Positions 45,746 through 57,810 are shown, counted from the stretch's first letter. The stretch: 64,000 nt of DNA from Vesta saturnalis (GCA_036346205.1 JARFJB010001278.1:3416001-3480000); one strand, 5' to 3'. Program-made: numbers and translations. Notes: a model not told the origin generated them from the sequence alone.

Positions 45746-46425
45746 GATGCGTGAAATCAAAAGGGAACAAGGAAAGGCAAAGATGAAAAGATATTTACGT
45801 AGTGCGCAAATTATAAACACAGATACAAGTAAAACACAATAAGTATGCACTCAAAAGAAAATTTCCTTCTTCAGTAAATGATACTTTAAATTTAATAGAT
45901 TTCAAAATCTTTTAATCAATGAAAAATTCACACAATAAATGAGTTCAAGAACAAACAAATATTGATGCAGCCAAAAAACACAACACTAAATGAGGTAGCG
46001 CGCTGTTGCTACCGCGATGATCTAATTAGATTGCACCTAAAGGAATAAAGGATCTAAATAGAAACAAGTTTCAACCCTTCAGAATACACTCCGGAAACGT
46101 GGTAATCTTATACTAAAGTAAAATTGCGATTCTAAAGGTACAGTTGTGTGTAAAGAAAAGTGTCTTACGTAACCATAAGCTCAAGGTAAGCGTTGCTAGT
46201 CCGTATACAGCTTCATTGTCTTAAATTATATACAAACTGACTAAGTGCGGAACTCTCTATAATGAATTTTAAATTAACAAAACAATGATGGTGGTACCAA
46301 CTTTATACCTTCAAAAAGAAAAAACAAAAGAAAATGACAGCGTTAAATAAATATGGATGCGTAAAAAGGAAAAGGGAAGATGAAAACATATTTACGTAGC
46401 GCGCAAATTATAAATACACGATGTC
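45746..46425 (+). repeat. Pair of 70-bp direct repeats 606 bp apart
   Basis: 45746-45820 and 46352-46420 share ggatgcgt, a purine-rich stretch and gatgaaaa.atatttacgta, then g.gcgcaaattataaa.ac. They could be the edges of an unrecognised element. The stretch between them has no open frame. Confidence 0.5.
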
Positions 46426-47138
46426 GAGCGTCCTTCTTGGGTTATCCTGAAAAAAAATTAGACATCAGTGCTTCGGTCGTGCAATTCTATCACAGAGTCC
46501 ATCTGGGATATTTCTACGAGTACACCACTTTGGTCAAACACCCGTTTCTTGCCTGCGTACCACGCCTATCCCTACACTTCGTCAGTCTGTCACGGTCCAG
46601 TTACGTGTGCATGATTGTTTTGTTTTTCAAAACATGTGAATTGTGTATATGAATATTTTAAGTTGAATAGTTTGAATTTGGAATGATAGAGTAGAGTGGA
46701 GTAGAGTAGTTGTTTTCGTGTGTCCAATTAATCTAATTAAAGTATATTGACTTACTAAACTGTTGTGACTTTAATTAAATCATTTCGCGAACCTAAGCTT
46801 TTTTGTATATTTACGACGGTATCAAACGGATGTTATTGTTAATATGAATATCCTAGTTTTTGGAATTTAGTCAAATTGGAAGTCTCCTTATTTTAATATA
46901 AAGCTTTGTAGAGTTTTGAGACCAATTCGATGGTAAATTTTGAGATTACGTGATGAAGTTTAAGAAATATAAAGTTAGTATGCGAGGTTATTGTGCAAAC
47001 TAAGAGAACGATTTGTGACGAAAATATAGCAGCGATTTTGATTGAAATTTACATGTTGAGCCAAAAATTAGGTGAGCGATGTGAAGGGTAAAGAATAATT
47101 TTTATTTTGTTGAGTTATAACGAAAGCCCTGTTGGCTG

Positions 47139-47181
47139 TTAAGTAAGAACCACGACCCTACCACTGAGCTAGTTCGATTCA
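47139..47181 (-). repeat. tRNA-like A-box fragment
   Basis: Minus strand reads gaatcgaactagctcagtgg then tagggtcgtggttcttac. The tagctcagtggtag core is the tRNA D-arm/A-box. No T-arm follows at the proper distance, so it looks like a SINE piece. Confidence 0.4.
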
Positions 47182-47857
47182 ATGCACTTTGTCTGTGCAG
47201 AATAATATTCTAGTGAAATCACCTCATCCATTTCTTGATAGAAGACGACCTCATTCTTTTCTTGACGCCAGGTACACCTCCTTCTTGGTATCAGCGAAAG
47301 TCATCGTCTGCTCCATTACTGAAAGGCCGTCGGTAAAGCTTCCAGTGGCGTGCACGCATTGTCGGTCGGGGGCGGCAGATCGAGTTTCAGACCGTATTTT
47401 ATTGTGGTAGGTCAGAAGGACCACGGGGGTGACCACAAAGCGGGTTAATATAACGGATGGTTACAATAGGGTTTATTGACTTATTTAAAGCATTTTGCGT
47501 TTCCTTCCGCCAATTCTGTGTCATTTTCTGAAATAATTTTTGCTTTACTTTTTATAAAAAATTGTTTTTTTTTCAAAACTCTACAACTTGTACAGTGAAT
47601 TATTGGTAATTGGGTAACATTTTTACATAATTTATATAAAATTTACAAAATTTTAAATACGCTGCATAACAAGCACTTTAAATCTCAAGCGCAGATCGTA
47701 GTTATGAACGTGGTTAATTATTTTGAACGGGAACGTGGCAATCAAGGGGCTGTTATGCATGTATGTAGTACATTACTGGGTGTAATCTGATCCTTGGAAG
47801 GACTACTTTTAGCGCACGTCTGAAGCATGTGGGGATGCAAGGGTTTATGGCAGGAGT

Positions 47858-47896
47858 TTCCATTATTGCTTGAGTGGAGCTTAAGCAATAATGAAA
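47858..47896. other. Hairpin upstream of Crypton-like copy 1
   Basis: cattattgctt (47861-47871) and aagcaataatg (47883-47893) pair perfectly over 11 bp, extended by a few more bases with one mismatch, around an 11-base loop. Confidence 0.6.
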
Positions 47897-48003
47897 ACGA
47901 ATGCCATAATCCCGCATTATAAACGAATTTCATATACTATTTTGTCGTCGAACTAGCCACTTTGAGACACAAATGAAATAATAAAGAAGCAGAAGGAGCT
48001 GAG

Positions 48004-49098
48004 TTGAGTCTTACACCTAAAAAGTGCAAAATCGTTTATAATAAAGAGTTCGACAGATTTATAGAGTGGATGCGCAAGAATAATAACGAAACTGTTCCAG
48101 AGACGGTTTTGCTTGCGTATTTCCTTGATCAGGTAAGTTCATTACATCATTTATTAAAGGTAATCATTCTTTCTATTCATTTTATTAGTCGAAAAACTAC
48201 AAATCGTCTTCATTATGGGGCATGTATTCCAAATTAAAATGTATGTTACGTCTAAAGGAGGATGTGGACATCAGCAAGTTTTCAAAACTTTCGGCATTTT
48301 TGAAAAACTGTTCTGTTGGGTACATACCAGAGAAGTCATTAGTGTTTTCAAAAGAGCACTTAATTTATTTCTTGAAGCACCCAACGACAAATACTTACTT
48401 ATGAAGATAAATGTTTACTTTTAAGATTATTCCTAATAAATATGATTACATTTTAGGTAGTTGCAATATTTGGTGTGTTTGGCGGTTGCAGACGCATAGA
48501 ATTGTACAATCTGTGTGTTGGGGATATTAAAGAAGAAGGTTCTGTCTTTGTGGTTTATATTAGAGATACCAAAACGCACAGACCCAGGGTTTTTACCATA
48601 TTAAACGATGGCAGTAGAGTACATTATATTGACCTCATTAAGAAGTACATGATTTTAAGACCGAAGCATGTGAAGATTGAAAAGTTTTTTTTATTCTACA
48701 ATGGGTGTAAATGTACTTGTAATCTTGTTGGCATTAACACATTTGGTCAGATTCCTCGACAGATTGCCAAGCACTTAAATATTCCAAATGCCGATCAATA
48801 CACAGGACATTAATTTCGTAGAACTTCTCCCACAATCTTGACAGACAGTAGAGCTGACATTAAAACTTTAAAACGGCATGGCGATCAGAAAAGCGATGCT
48901 GTTGGTGAAGGGTACGTGGCAGATTCCATCAAAAACAAGAAGAAAATTGCCAAAACCTTAGGATCTAGTAGCGTACAACAAATGAGTATCCGAGAAATAT
49001 CTATATCAAGATCTTCAAGCAGTTCAAGCGAATGCCTTTTTGAAACATCTGGGGGAATTTCAATTACCGGAATTCACTGTCCTAGCAAAATATTTTGA
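48004..49098 (+). pseudogene. Crypton-like tyrosine recombinase, copy 1 (inactivated)
   Basis: Exon 1 to 48132 (ends FLDQ|gtaagt), intron to 48188 (ttattag|tc), exon 2 48189 to about 48412 (SLWGMYSKLK; NCSVGYIPEKSLVFSKEHL), second intron to 48456 (attttag|gt), exon 3 from 48457. The donor of the second intron reads aag|ataaat rather than gt and looks lost. Exon 3 has the tyrosine-recombinase core: first Arg in FGGCRRIELYNL, then NTFGQIPRQIAKHL, TGH (His), a stop TAA at 48811-48813, FRR (second Arg), and HGDQKSDAVGEGYV with the C-terminal Tyr. The Trp of copy 2 (GGWKS) is Asp here. Such recombinases would integrate and excise an element through a 3'-phosphotyrosine intermediate. Same exon layout as 60047-61177. 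Confidence 0.75.
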
Positions 49099-49745
49099 AC
49101 TCTATGAATAAAATAAGTGGATATGATATAGTGGATAATAATTTTTCTAGTTTAAAATTTAAAAAACATTGAATAATTTTCAACTTTCTTTGACATTTTA
49201 TGAAAATTTATCTGCCGATAAAAAAATTAACTAAAATCTACTTTCCTGATTTAATGAAGACTAACGTCGCCTAAATCTTAGTTCTTGTAATTTAGAATGA
49301 GTTATAGTAGCGCCGGGGAGAGGTGTCTCATGGCGAACTCGAGAATGGGGATGTAATTATTACTGTGAAATGCATGTTCCCCTTTATCTTAGTGCGAAGT
49401 TCCCACTTAAAGAAAGACAGGTTATAATAAATACGTCTGCTATGTATTTTAAATGCAGGACTTAAAAACGTATGTCGATTATAAAGTCAAAGCGCATGAT
49501 GCTGTCAGTTGTCTTCTTGGCTATTCAACCTCAAATTATTCTTCGTATTTCATTTCGTATAATCGCATCGTGTTTTGCAGTTATAATAATTTATCTTTCG
49601 CTTCGTAATTTATTAGTTTCCATTGTATTTGTTTGCAATTTTTTTCAAAACTATTATTATTAATATTTACTATTACGAGGTAAGTTTATAATGCAAAATG
49701 TATTTCCAATTGATTTAATGCATTTATTCATTTTGCAGTAAATAA

Positions 49746-50560
49746 TGATGTCATTAAAAGGTAAATCTTTCAAAAGCCAAACTCAAGTAATGTTAATGAA
49801 TATACTGCATTATTTCGAGATGGAACGCGATAACGGTGGGCCAAGTTTACCTTTAACTTCCATTATCCAGGTACGCTAATAATTTTCACTATTTAAATTT
49901 ATATTTATGTAATATTATGTTGCAGCGAACTGCTCTCCCATGCGGCATTTCCGAGAAAACCATAACTCGGACAAAGGCAAGAATGGCTCTCGCTTTAGAA
50001 TCTGGGAAATCGGCGCCGGATTCACTGCAAAAACATAGACTGCGTTTGAAGTCGAAGTCAGAGGATGTCGACGAATACGTGAAAGACGTTTTGAAACGAA
50101 AAATTTACACCATGCATGAAACTGGTAAATAATTCAGAAATTATTGTTGAAGTGGAGTTAATCACTGTTTAATTTTAGGCTTACATATTACTATCGAAAT
50201 ACTCCAAACTGAACTTAAAGAAGATACAATATTTACCTTCAGTAAAACGAGTTTGAAACAATTGTTAAACAAAATTGGTTTTGAATTCAAAGTTGACGAT
50301 GGAAGAAGGCATTTAATGGAGCAGGTTCATATTGCTCGTGCTCGAGCAACATTTTTGCGAAAATATTTTACTAATAAAAGTTGTGAAATTAGTTACGATC
50401 CTGTCTTTTTGGATGAGACGTGGATTTTTAGTCGAGGAAGCGTTCGAAAGTCAGCCAGTGGTGGCACGTTCAAAAAAGAGCTGAGGAAATGGTAAAACCT
50501 CTAGTAATCAATGTCGGAGCGTCGATTGAAGATAATAGAGAAAGTGAAGGTGATGACTTT
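49746..50560 (+). pseudogene. Intron-bearing IS630/Tc1-like transposase, 5' part
   Basis: Exons about 49746-49869 (MSLKGKSF...; SLPLTSIIQ|gtacgc), 49924-50126 (acceptor gttgcag|cg; RTALPCGISEKTITRTKARM, a helix-turn-helix; donor actg|gtaaat) and 50179 onward (acceptor ttttag|gc; KTSLKQLLNKIGFEFKVDDG; VFLDETWIF with the first catalytic Asp). Frame is lost after ASGGTFKKELRKW near 50495; a shifted frame continues KPLVINVGA.... The catalytic second and third acidic regions are absent, probably displaced by the Gypsy insertion that begins at about 50655. Transposase genes of this kind with two short introns are less usual than intronless ones. Confidence 0.6.
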
Positions 50561-51022
50561 TAATTATAAGATGTCCATTATTTGAATTTAAAACAAAAAT
50601 TAGAATCTTAGTTACTTTATAACATTGTAAAGAATTATTATATTTAACATTATAACATTTAACGGCGTCAAATTGTAACATTCAATATATACACTATACA
50701 AAACATCAACTAAAATTTGACATCGTAAAAAAATATTGTATAACACAATCAATAAATTTCACTAAGTACAAACACAATAAAATATCAAGCGTATAACGTA
50801 ATAATAAATGGTTACACTCCTTAAAATTCGGTCAACTCTTAATAATCAACAAACAAAAGTGAAAATAACCAGCATCTGAAACAACAGCAAATCAAGTCCC
50901 TTTTTCTGGCCCCAGTGTAGTATTAACTCAAATGTAATAAAAATATCAAATATAAAGTAATTAAAATATCAAAGTAATAAATTTCAAGTAATAAATTTCA
51001 AAGTCCCTGCTCGCCCGCCAAC

Positions 51023-52266
51023 TTTAACATTAAACGGCGTCAAATTGTAACATTCAATATGTAACAACAATAAAAATAAAGCAAAATAAAAACAAAATTA
51101 ATCGGCGCCAGTATAATCTGCTACTTCCATTAGCAATTGTTCAAATAAATTTAATTAAAAAATATGAATAAATAACAATCGCTACTGCCGTTGGCCCTGT
51201 CGTTAGATTTAGATAGGGAGGTTCTAATAAAAGGATTTCTCAAATACCTGGAATGCTGCTTGATTCCAATCTGCTAAATTGTTTCCCCTTCACTAATTAA
51301 TAAATTATGCAATATAAAAAATTATAAAAATATAATTAAATGAATCTCGAGCGCCATGTTGTCTTTAGTTATAGGAACAACAAAACCTAATTAATGAACA
51401 ATAAAAGCTTTATATTAATATCAAAAAAAATAACAATGTGCAATATGTTTATTTACCAAATTAAGGGATGATTAAGGAAAGGAAAGAAAAAGATCTTATA
51501 GCTATACTTAAAGAACTAAAAAATCATTACATAAATACCTTTATACTTTCTTTTTGACAACTTCCTATGTTTACTTATGAATACGGAGCGGTCAACCAGC
51601 ATGATATCATTTCCATCATTGCGTAAATCTTGTAATAACGCGATCAGCCGCACCCTTACTGGAGTTTATTATTTAATATTTATACGTAGAAATTTTCTTT
51701 CCAATAAATTTATTGCATTCTTGAGGTTTTAGTATATTAAAATTGTAATTTAAAATGTAATCCAAAAAGTAGTACAATAAAGGTAAAACTTAAAAGTGAA
51801 AGATGAAGAGAAAAAATGAAAAAAATCGAAGTGCCATTTAAAAGTATGCAAAATTAAAGTATGCAAAAAGTGTGCATTCTAAAAGAATGCATTAAAAAAA
51901 ATGCAATACAAAAAATGCCTAAAAAAACAAATGTTTTTAATTTAAAATATAATGAATTAAAAAAATCTCTTACCATCTAAACCAATGGCACTTTACACTA
52001 AAATTTAGGGAAAATTCCCCAAAACTACATGCTTCATGCTATTACTTTTAGCAGAAAGTGAATTTAAAAGAGGCTTTCAGAGTGGTTCCTGTAAGTGTCC
52101 CAATTTCTTACGGAAAGGGAAATATAAATCTTTATGAAATATTACACTTAAAAAGATATGTACTATGAAATGCAAAACAAAAGCTTTTCCTTATGTTTAC
52201 TACTAAATGAATGAAAGATCTAAAATTAAAGTATAATTTAGTACAACATGAAAAAAGGTTGTTACA
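51023..52266 (-). repeat. Gypsy LTR (3' / shared)
   Basis: Direct copy of 56521-57810. On the minus strand it begins tgtaacaacctttttt and ends ...atgttaaa (the final tgttaca is mutated here). It lacks about 50 bp present in the other LTR at 57601-57651. Confidence 0.85.
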
Positions 52267-52280
52267 CACCCCCTCCTAAA

Positions 52281-53600
52281 ATTTGGACTCGGAGATCACC
52301 AAAGCGGAGATTCCAAACACTAAGCTAATAAATGAAATTATTAAAATTTAAGAAAACACAAAATGTTAAGCTAATTAAAATATAAGCAAAAGGTAAAAGA
52401 AAATAAAAAGAAAATGTACGAAAAAGTACGGAAAATGTGGTGATGTCGGTCAGGAAAGACCCCTCGCAACACCATATAAGCTAATGACGCGCTACCACTC
52501 GCACACGCTACTAGTCGAGAATCAAGGACCCGAAACCTTAAATAAAGTAAAAACTTTAACTGGTGGGGTTAGTGAAGCAAACCGCCATCAGAAGAGCAAA
52601 ATGAGTAACCGGTAAACAAATTTGAATCTAAGGTAAAAACGAACGGAAACCTACCATGACCTGAAGGGACAGCGGGTGGGGAACCCGGGAACAGTTATCG
52701 TGCAACTATATAAAAAAATCAAGGCAAAATGCCACTCCACTCGAGAGTATAAATAAAAATCCTTCCGGACTAACAATAAATAATCGCGAGACTTGAGGCC
52801 GAGAGAGAGCGGTTCCATTACCCTACCCCGGTGGTCTCAAACCAAGCCTCCTAGGTACAACACACAACTACCACTGTCACGTTCGATAAGTGAGTCAAAA
52901 TCGGTAAATCCAAGATACGACTATTTCCATGGTAAATTAGCTCAGGATGCTTCGTCGTGGAGAACAAGAAGGGCCACTCTACCCTTCACGACATTCAGGT
53001 TTCATGTTGTTCCACAGTCGTCGTCCAAGACCATACATTCCCTAACTAACAGGCACGTTTTATAAATAAATCGAAATCTAGGTGAGGTAGCAAAGGGAAA
53101 GATGAAGCACTCTTACGAACACAACAACCCCCCCTAAAACTACCAAAACGTCATAATCAGGAAGTGAACTAATCGAGGTTGACACGAGGCGAACCGAAGT
53201 CCTCAAGCACCGTCCAAGAATAGTAACACTACACAAATCAGGAAAAACAAAATAACTAAATCAATCAAAAAATAAAAATGTATATAAGCATTACTAGTTT
53301 TCTTATCAATGGTTAAGAGTTTACACGTCAAATTAACGATCAGAGGTATACTCAAAATAGTTATCTTCAATTTTACTATTGTAACAATAGCAAATTGTAA
53401 ATCCAATAAAGGAAGATAATCTGCCTGAGAACTAATGTCCCAAAAAATCGGCAAAACAATCGCACGATGGGATCTAAATATCAACCATCATGCTAACAAA
53501 TGTAGCAAAAATAGAATAAGTGGTTTACAAAGCCACAAAAATATAAAATAAAATAATGTGCGAAATAAGCACAAAAATAAAATTACTTTGAAAAATTATC
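52281..53600. other. 3' untranslated part of the Gypsy element
   Basis: Between the integrase end and the polypurine tract. A second polypurine-like run (ccccccctaaaa, about 53131-53142) suggests an older LTR junction. A hydrophobic minus-strand frame (53203-53484) is not supportable as an envelope gene. Confidence 0.4.
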
Positions 53601-53689
53601 AAAATAATTAAAAAATATAAATAAGAAAACCAGAATGTAAAAATACTAAAATAGAAAAATAATTAAAAAGACCTAATGGTTTATTATCA

Positions 53690-53880
53690 ATAGGGGTGGC
53701 CAATCGGTACGTAGTTGGACCTACCACCTCAATAACTTTTGCTTCAATCAATTTAGGAGCTAACTTTTGACTATAATTTTTAGTCGCATCAGATAAAGTA
53801 AAATTCTTTTTCCAAACCAAATCGCCAACGTTTAATTTCAACGGAACGACGTCGCAAATTGTAAGATTTTTAATTTCTTT
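53690..53880 (-). pseudogene. Integrase C-terminal tail, out of frame
   Basis: Minus-strand frame with LKLNVGDLVWKKNFTLSDAT then KLAPKLIEAKVIEVVGPTTY, the C-terminal DNA-binding part of Gypsy integrases. It is separated from the upstream gag-integrase frame by a stop/frameshift at about 53870. Confidence 0.75.
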
Positions 53881-55750
53881 CGTAAGCTGCATGTAAATTT
53901 TGTTTAACATGTTTAAAAATGGGTGAAAGTTCATTTAAATCTTGAACTAATTGTTCACGGTTAGTAATAAATAAATCATCCTCTTTAAAATCCTTTAGTC
54001 GACCATAAAAATCTCCAGAAATAGGAACTGTCCGACCAAACGCCAAAAAGGAAGGTGAAAATTTCGTAGACTCATGAACAGCGTTACGAATAGCATGGGC
54101 AATTTTGTGAATTTCAACATCCCATTCCTTGTGATCATCTTGAATATAAGACCTGATTGCAATACCTACTACTTTATTAACTCTTTCAACAAAATTTACT
54201 TGAGGGTGATAACTTGCATTAAACCAAATGGATTGAACTTTGTAAGAATTCATTAAATTTTTAAATTGTGAACTTTTAAATTGAGGACCATTATCCACCA
54301 TACAAATTTGAGAAACTCCATAAACTAGAAATACATAATTCTCAATATATTGACAAATACTTTTAGCAGTAGCACTGCGCATAGAGTGAATCAAAGTAAA
54401 TTTAGTAAACCAATCACAAATAACTAATAAAACTGTGTTTCCACTCTTCGATCTAGGAAAAGGACCCACTAAATCAATCGAAATACATTGAAAAGGATAA
54501 GAAACATTTTTCTCTTTACCCATAAAACCATAATGATTAAATTGTGAAGGCTTGCTTTGGTTACAAATATTGCAATTTCTAATATATTTGGAAATAGCTG
54601 ACTTCATCTTAGGCCAATAATAAAATTCTTTAATTTTTGAAAAAGTTTTAAAAACCCCAAAATGTGATGACGTAGGTTCATCATGAAATTTTCGTAAAAT
54701 ATCTTTCCTTAAAGATTTCGGAACAACTAATTTCCATTCCACTAAATTCGATTCGATGTTTAAATCATTAGAAATAAATTTGTAGAGTTTATCATCTTCA
54801 ACTCTCCAATCAGGAAATAATTCAGGATTTTTAGAAAGGATGGCTAACATTTTCTTATACCAGTTTTTTGAAAATTTACACCTCGGACAATTAGAAAAAG
54901 TAACATTGGAATAACCACATTTAAAACAAAAGATTTTATAATCACTCTTATCACAGGTGTGATAGGTATGACCCAACTGTCTACATTTAAAGCACGTTGT
55001 TGAAGACTTAGCTGTATTAATTTTTGTAGTAGTAAAAGTGGAATTTAAATTTTTTGGTTTAATACCTGAAAAATGGACCTTAGGTTTAATATTTTGTTTC
55101 ACTGCAGAAGAAGGCTTGTATTCAGATTGACTTTGTGAATCTGAATAAGAATTAAATTTGAATTTAGAATTCTGAGCTTTTACTTGCTGTAATTTTTTAC
55201 ACAATTCGACCAAATGAAAAATATCACTAACATTAATAAGGGCTAATTGAGTAGCAAACCAAGGTTGTAAATTTTTGCTAATAATCTTTAATTGTTCACC
55301 TTCTGAAGGAGGAATGTCTAATTGAGAAAATAAATTAACCATTTCAGAAATAAAAAGGGTCGGAATTTCATCAAAAGCCTGTTTGCGATTTTTAATATCA
55401 TCTAACAAAACTTCGTCATGTCCTTCCGGTAAAAAGTCACTCTTTAATTTAGAAATAAGATGATCCCAAGTTTGAACAAAAGGTTTAATCGCCCTATACC
55501 AAACTAAACCTTTCCCTGCAAATAAATCAACACCAGATAAAAGCATCTCCGTCCTAGAAATATTTCGAGCAATCATTAGCTCCTCACATCTTTGAATAAA
55601 AGTAAAAACTTCTTTCTCACTACCATTAAATTTTAAATTTAATTTATAAACAGGAACAGAACTTTTAGAAATTTGTAAGTTATCAATTAACTTGGAAAAA
55701 TCGTCAGCGGGAATATTAACTGAAGTATTAACATTGTCGTTATGTGACAT
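53870..55750 (-). CDS. Gag-integrase fusion ORF of a Gypsy element (626 aa)
   Basis: One open frame. Residues 1-210: Gag capsid region (LKFNGSEKEVFTFIQRCEEL; LVWYRAI). 253-266: zinc knuckle CFKCRQLGHTYHTC. 275-291: a second Cys cluster. From about 298 it turns into the pre-integrase and integrase: HHCC zinc module H356, H363, C393, C396; catalytic D426 (ISIDLVGPF), D486 (MVDNGPQF) and E522 (NFVERVNK), with the correct D-35-E spacing. Protease, reverse transcriptase and RNase H, normally between the knuckle and integrase, are missing without any break in the frame. A stop TGA at 55790-55792 separates it from the gag N-terminus. It may be a non-autonomous deletion derivative mobilised in trans. 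Confidence 0.88.
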   Translation of the reverse strand: MSHNDNVNTSVNIPADDFSKLIDNLQISKSSVPVYKLNLKFNGSEKEVFTFIQRCEELMIARNISRTEMLLSGVDLFAGKGLVWYRAIKPFVQTWDHLISKLKSDFLPEGHDEVLLDDIKNRKQAFDEIPTLFISEMVNLFSQLDIPPSEGEQLKIISKNLQPWFATQLALINVSDIFHLVELCKKLQQVKAQNSKFKFNSYSDSQSQSEYKPSSAVKQNIKPKVHFSGIKPKNLNSTFTTTKINTAKSSTTCFKCRQLGHTYHTCDKSDYKIFCFKCGYSNVTFSNCPRCKFSKNWYKKMLAILSKNPELFPDWRVEDDKLYKFISNDLNIESNLVEWKLVVPKSLRKDILRKFHDEPTSSHFGVFKTFSKIKEFYYWPKMKSAISKYIRNCNICNQSKPSQFNHYGFMGKEKNVSYPFQCISIDLVGPFPRSKSGNTVLLVICDWFTKFTLIHSMRSATAKSICQYIENYVFLVYGVSQICMVDNGPQFKSSQFKNLMNSYKVQSIWFNASYHPQVNFVERVNKVVGIAIRSYIQDDHKEWDVEIHKIAHAIRNAVHESTKFSPSFLAFGRTVPISGDFYGRLKDFKEDDLFITNREQLVQDLNELSPIFKHVKQNLHAAYERN

Positions 55751-55789
55751 TGAAGTATTAGAAGTATCTAAATTTGAAACATCATTATT

Positions 55790-56224
55790 TCAGTCAATAT
55801 TTTCATTTATAGATTCAATTAATTCTAAAGATTCGTTACATAACGTTAACAATTGATCATGTAAATATAAAAATTCACTATCAAAAGTGGTATAATTCAA
55901 TCGTTTTAAAATATGCAATAAACGTGTGTGAAGCCTAAGGTATTCTGATTTCGAGGGCTTATGTTTAAAAAGTTTAATCGAAGACTGAATATGATTAAGC
56001 TTTTCTTTCAATAACTCCAGCTCTAACGTGTGATTCATTTCATACTTCTTGTATGAATCAAATAAATTTGGATTGATCTTTTCTGAATTTAATTTACGTC
56101 TTAAAAGTTTACGCTTTTCATCTACTGTCAACGCTTCCGCTCCATTTACATTTCTGAACTGTAATTCTACTAATAACTCATCACTATATAAAACATCAAC
56201 TAAATAATTAAAATTTGACATCGT
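55790..56224 (-). pseudogene. Gag N-terminal part, cut off by a stop
   Basis: Likely starts at the ATG at 56224 (MSNFNYLVDVLYSDELLVEL), since upstream sequence in the frame is leader. Contains TVDEKRKLLRRKLNSEK, resembling the N-terminal SAP-like region of Gypsy Gag, and a helical stretch. In frame with 53870-55750 but ended by TGA at 55790-55792. The first 35 bases of this coding part also occur at 50690-50730 in the truncated copy. Confidence 0.7.
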
Positions 56225-56520
56225 AAAAAAATATTGTATAACACAATCAATAAATTTCACTAAGTATAAACACAATAAAATATCAAGCGTATAACGTAAT
56301 AATAAATGGTTACACTCCATAAAATTCGGTCAACTCTTAATAATCAACAAACAAAAGTGAAAATAACCAGCATCTGAAACAACAGCAAATCAAGTCTCCT
56401 TTTCTGGCCCCAGTGTAGTATTAACTCAAATGTAATAAAAATATCAAATATAAAGTAATTAAAATATCAAAGTAATAAATTTCAAGTAATAAATTTCAAA
56501 GTCCCTGCTCGCCCGCCAAC

Positions 56521-57810
56521 TGTAACATTAAACGGCGTCAAATTGTAACATTCAATATGTAACAACAATAAAAATAAAGCCAAATAAAAACAAAATTAAT
56601 CGGCGCCAGTATAATCTGCTACTTCTAAACTATTAGCAATTGTTCAAATAAATTTAATTAAAAAATATGAATAAATAACAATCGCTACTACCGTTGGCCC
56701 TGCCAGTAGATTAAGATAGGGAGGTTCTAATAAAAGGATTTCTCAAATACCTGGAATGCTGCTTGATTCCAATCTGCTAAATTGTTTCCCCTTCACTAAT
56801 TAATAAATTATGCAATATAAAAAATTATAAAAATATAATTAAATGAATCTCGAGCGCCATGTTGTCTTTAGTTATAGGAACAACAAAACCTAATTAATGA
56901 ACAATAAAAGCTTTATATTAATATCAAAAAAAATAACAATGTGCAATTATGTTTATTTACCAAGTTAAGGGATGATTAAGGAGAGGAAAGAAAAAGATCT
57001 TATAGCTATACTTAAAGAACTAAAAAATCATTACATAAATACCTTTATACTTTCTTTTTGACAACTTCCTATGTTTACTTATGAATACGGAGCGGTCAAC
57101 CAGCATGATATCATTTCCATCATTGCGTAATCTTGTAATAACGCGATCAGCCGCACCCTTACTGGAGTTTATTATTTAATATTTATGCGTAGAAATTTTC
57201 TTTCCAATAAATTTATTGCATTCTTGAGGTTTTAGTATATTAAAATTGTAATTTAAAATGTAATACAAAAAGTAGTATAATAAAGGTAAAACTTAAAAGT
57301 GAAAGATGAAGAGAAAAAATGAAAGAAATCGAAGTGCGATTTAAAAGTATGCAAAATTAAAGTATGCAAAAAGTGTGCATTCTAAAAGAATGCATTAAAA
57401 AAAATGCAATAAAAAAAATGCCTAAAAAAACAAATGTTTTTAATTTAAAATATAATGAATTAAAAAAATCTCTTGCCATCTAAACCGATGGCACTTTACA
57501 CTAAAATTTAGGGAAAATTCCCCAAAACTACATGCTTAATGCTATTACTTTTAGCAGAAAGTGAATTTAAAAGAGGCTTTCAGTGTGGTTCCTGGTAGTG
57601 TCCCCCCACGCATCTGCGCATAAAATTAAGTTATCACGCTTTGCGCGGTCAGCATCCAATTTCTTACGGAAAGGGAAATAAAAATCTTTATGAAATATTA
57701 CACTTAAAAAGATATGTACTATGAAATGCAAAACTTTTCCTTATGTTTACTACTAAATGAATGAAAGATCTAAAATTAAAGTATATGGAACATGAAAAAA
57801 GGTTGTTACA
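56521..57810 (-). repeat. Gypsy LTR (5')
   Basis: On the minus strand begins tgtaacaacctttttt (57810) and ends aatgttaca (56521), the TG..CA ends of an LTR, immediately followed by the primer binding site. Direct copy of 51023-52266. Confidence 0.88.

Larger units (their letters stand above)
50655..57810 (-). mobile_element. Gypsy-type LTR element cluster with gag fused to integrase
   Basis: On the minus strand: 5' LTR 57810-56521, primer binding site 56518-56501 (ggcgggcgagcagggac), gag start, gag-integrase ORF to about 53700, polypurine tract 52280-52267 (ttttaggagggggtg), 3' LTR 52266-51023, then a second copy of PBS, leader and gag start (51022-50690), and a further 35-bp LTR end (50689-50655). 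So the cluster is LTR-internal-LTR-truncated internal. Protease, reverse transcriptase and RNase H are absent. Confidence 0.85.

Noticed and set aside
47189..47436. Open frames on both strands around a GC-richer patch
   Set aside because: Neither frame shows a recognisable domain; the patch next to a tRNA-like piece is more likely repeat-derived.
53203..53484. Envelope gene of the Gypsy element
   Set aside because: Only a hydrophobic 93-codon frame, with no signal peptide, cleavage site or Cys pattern; AT-rich sequence easily gives such frames.
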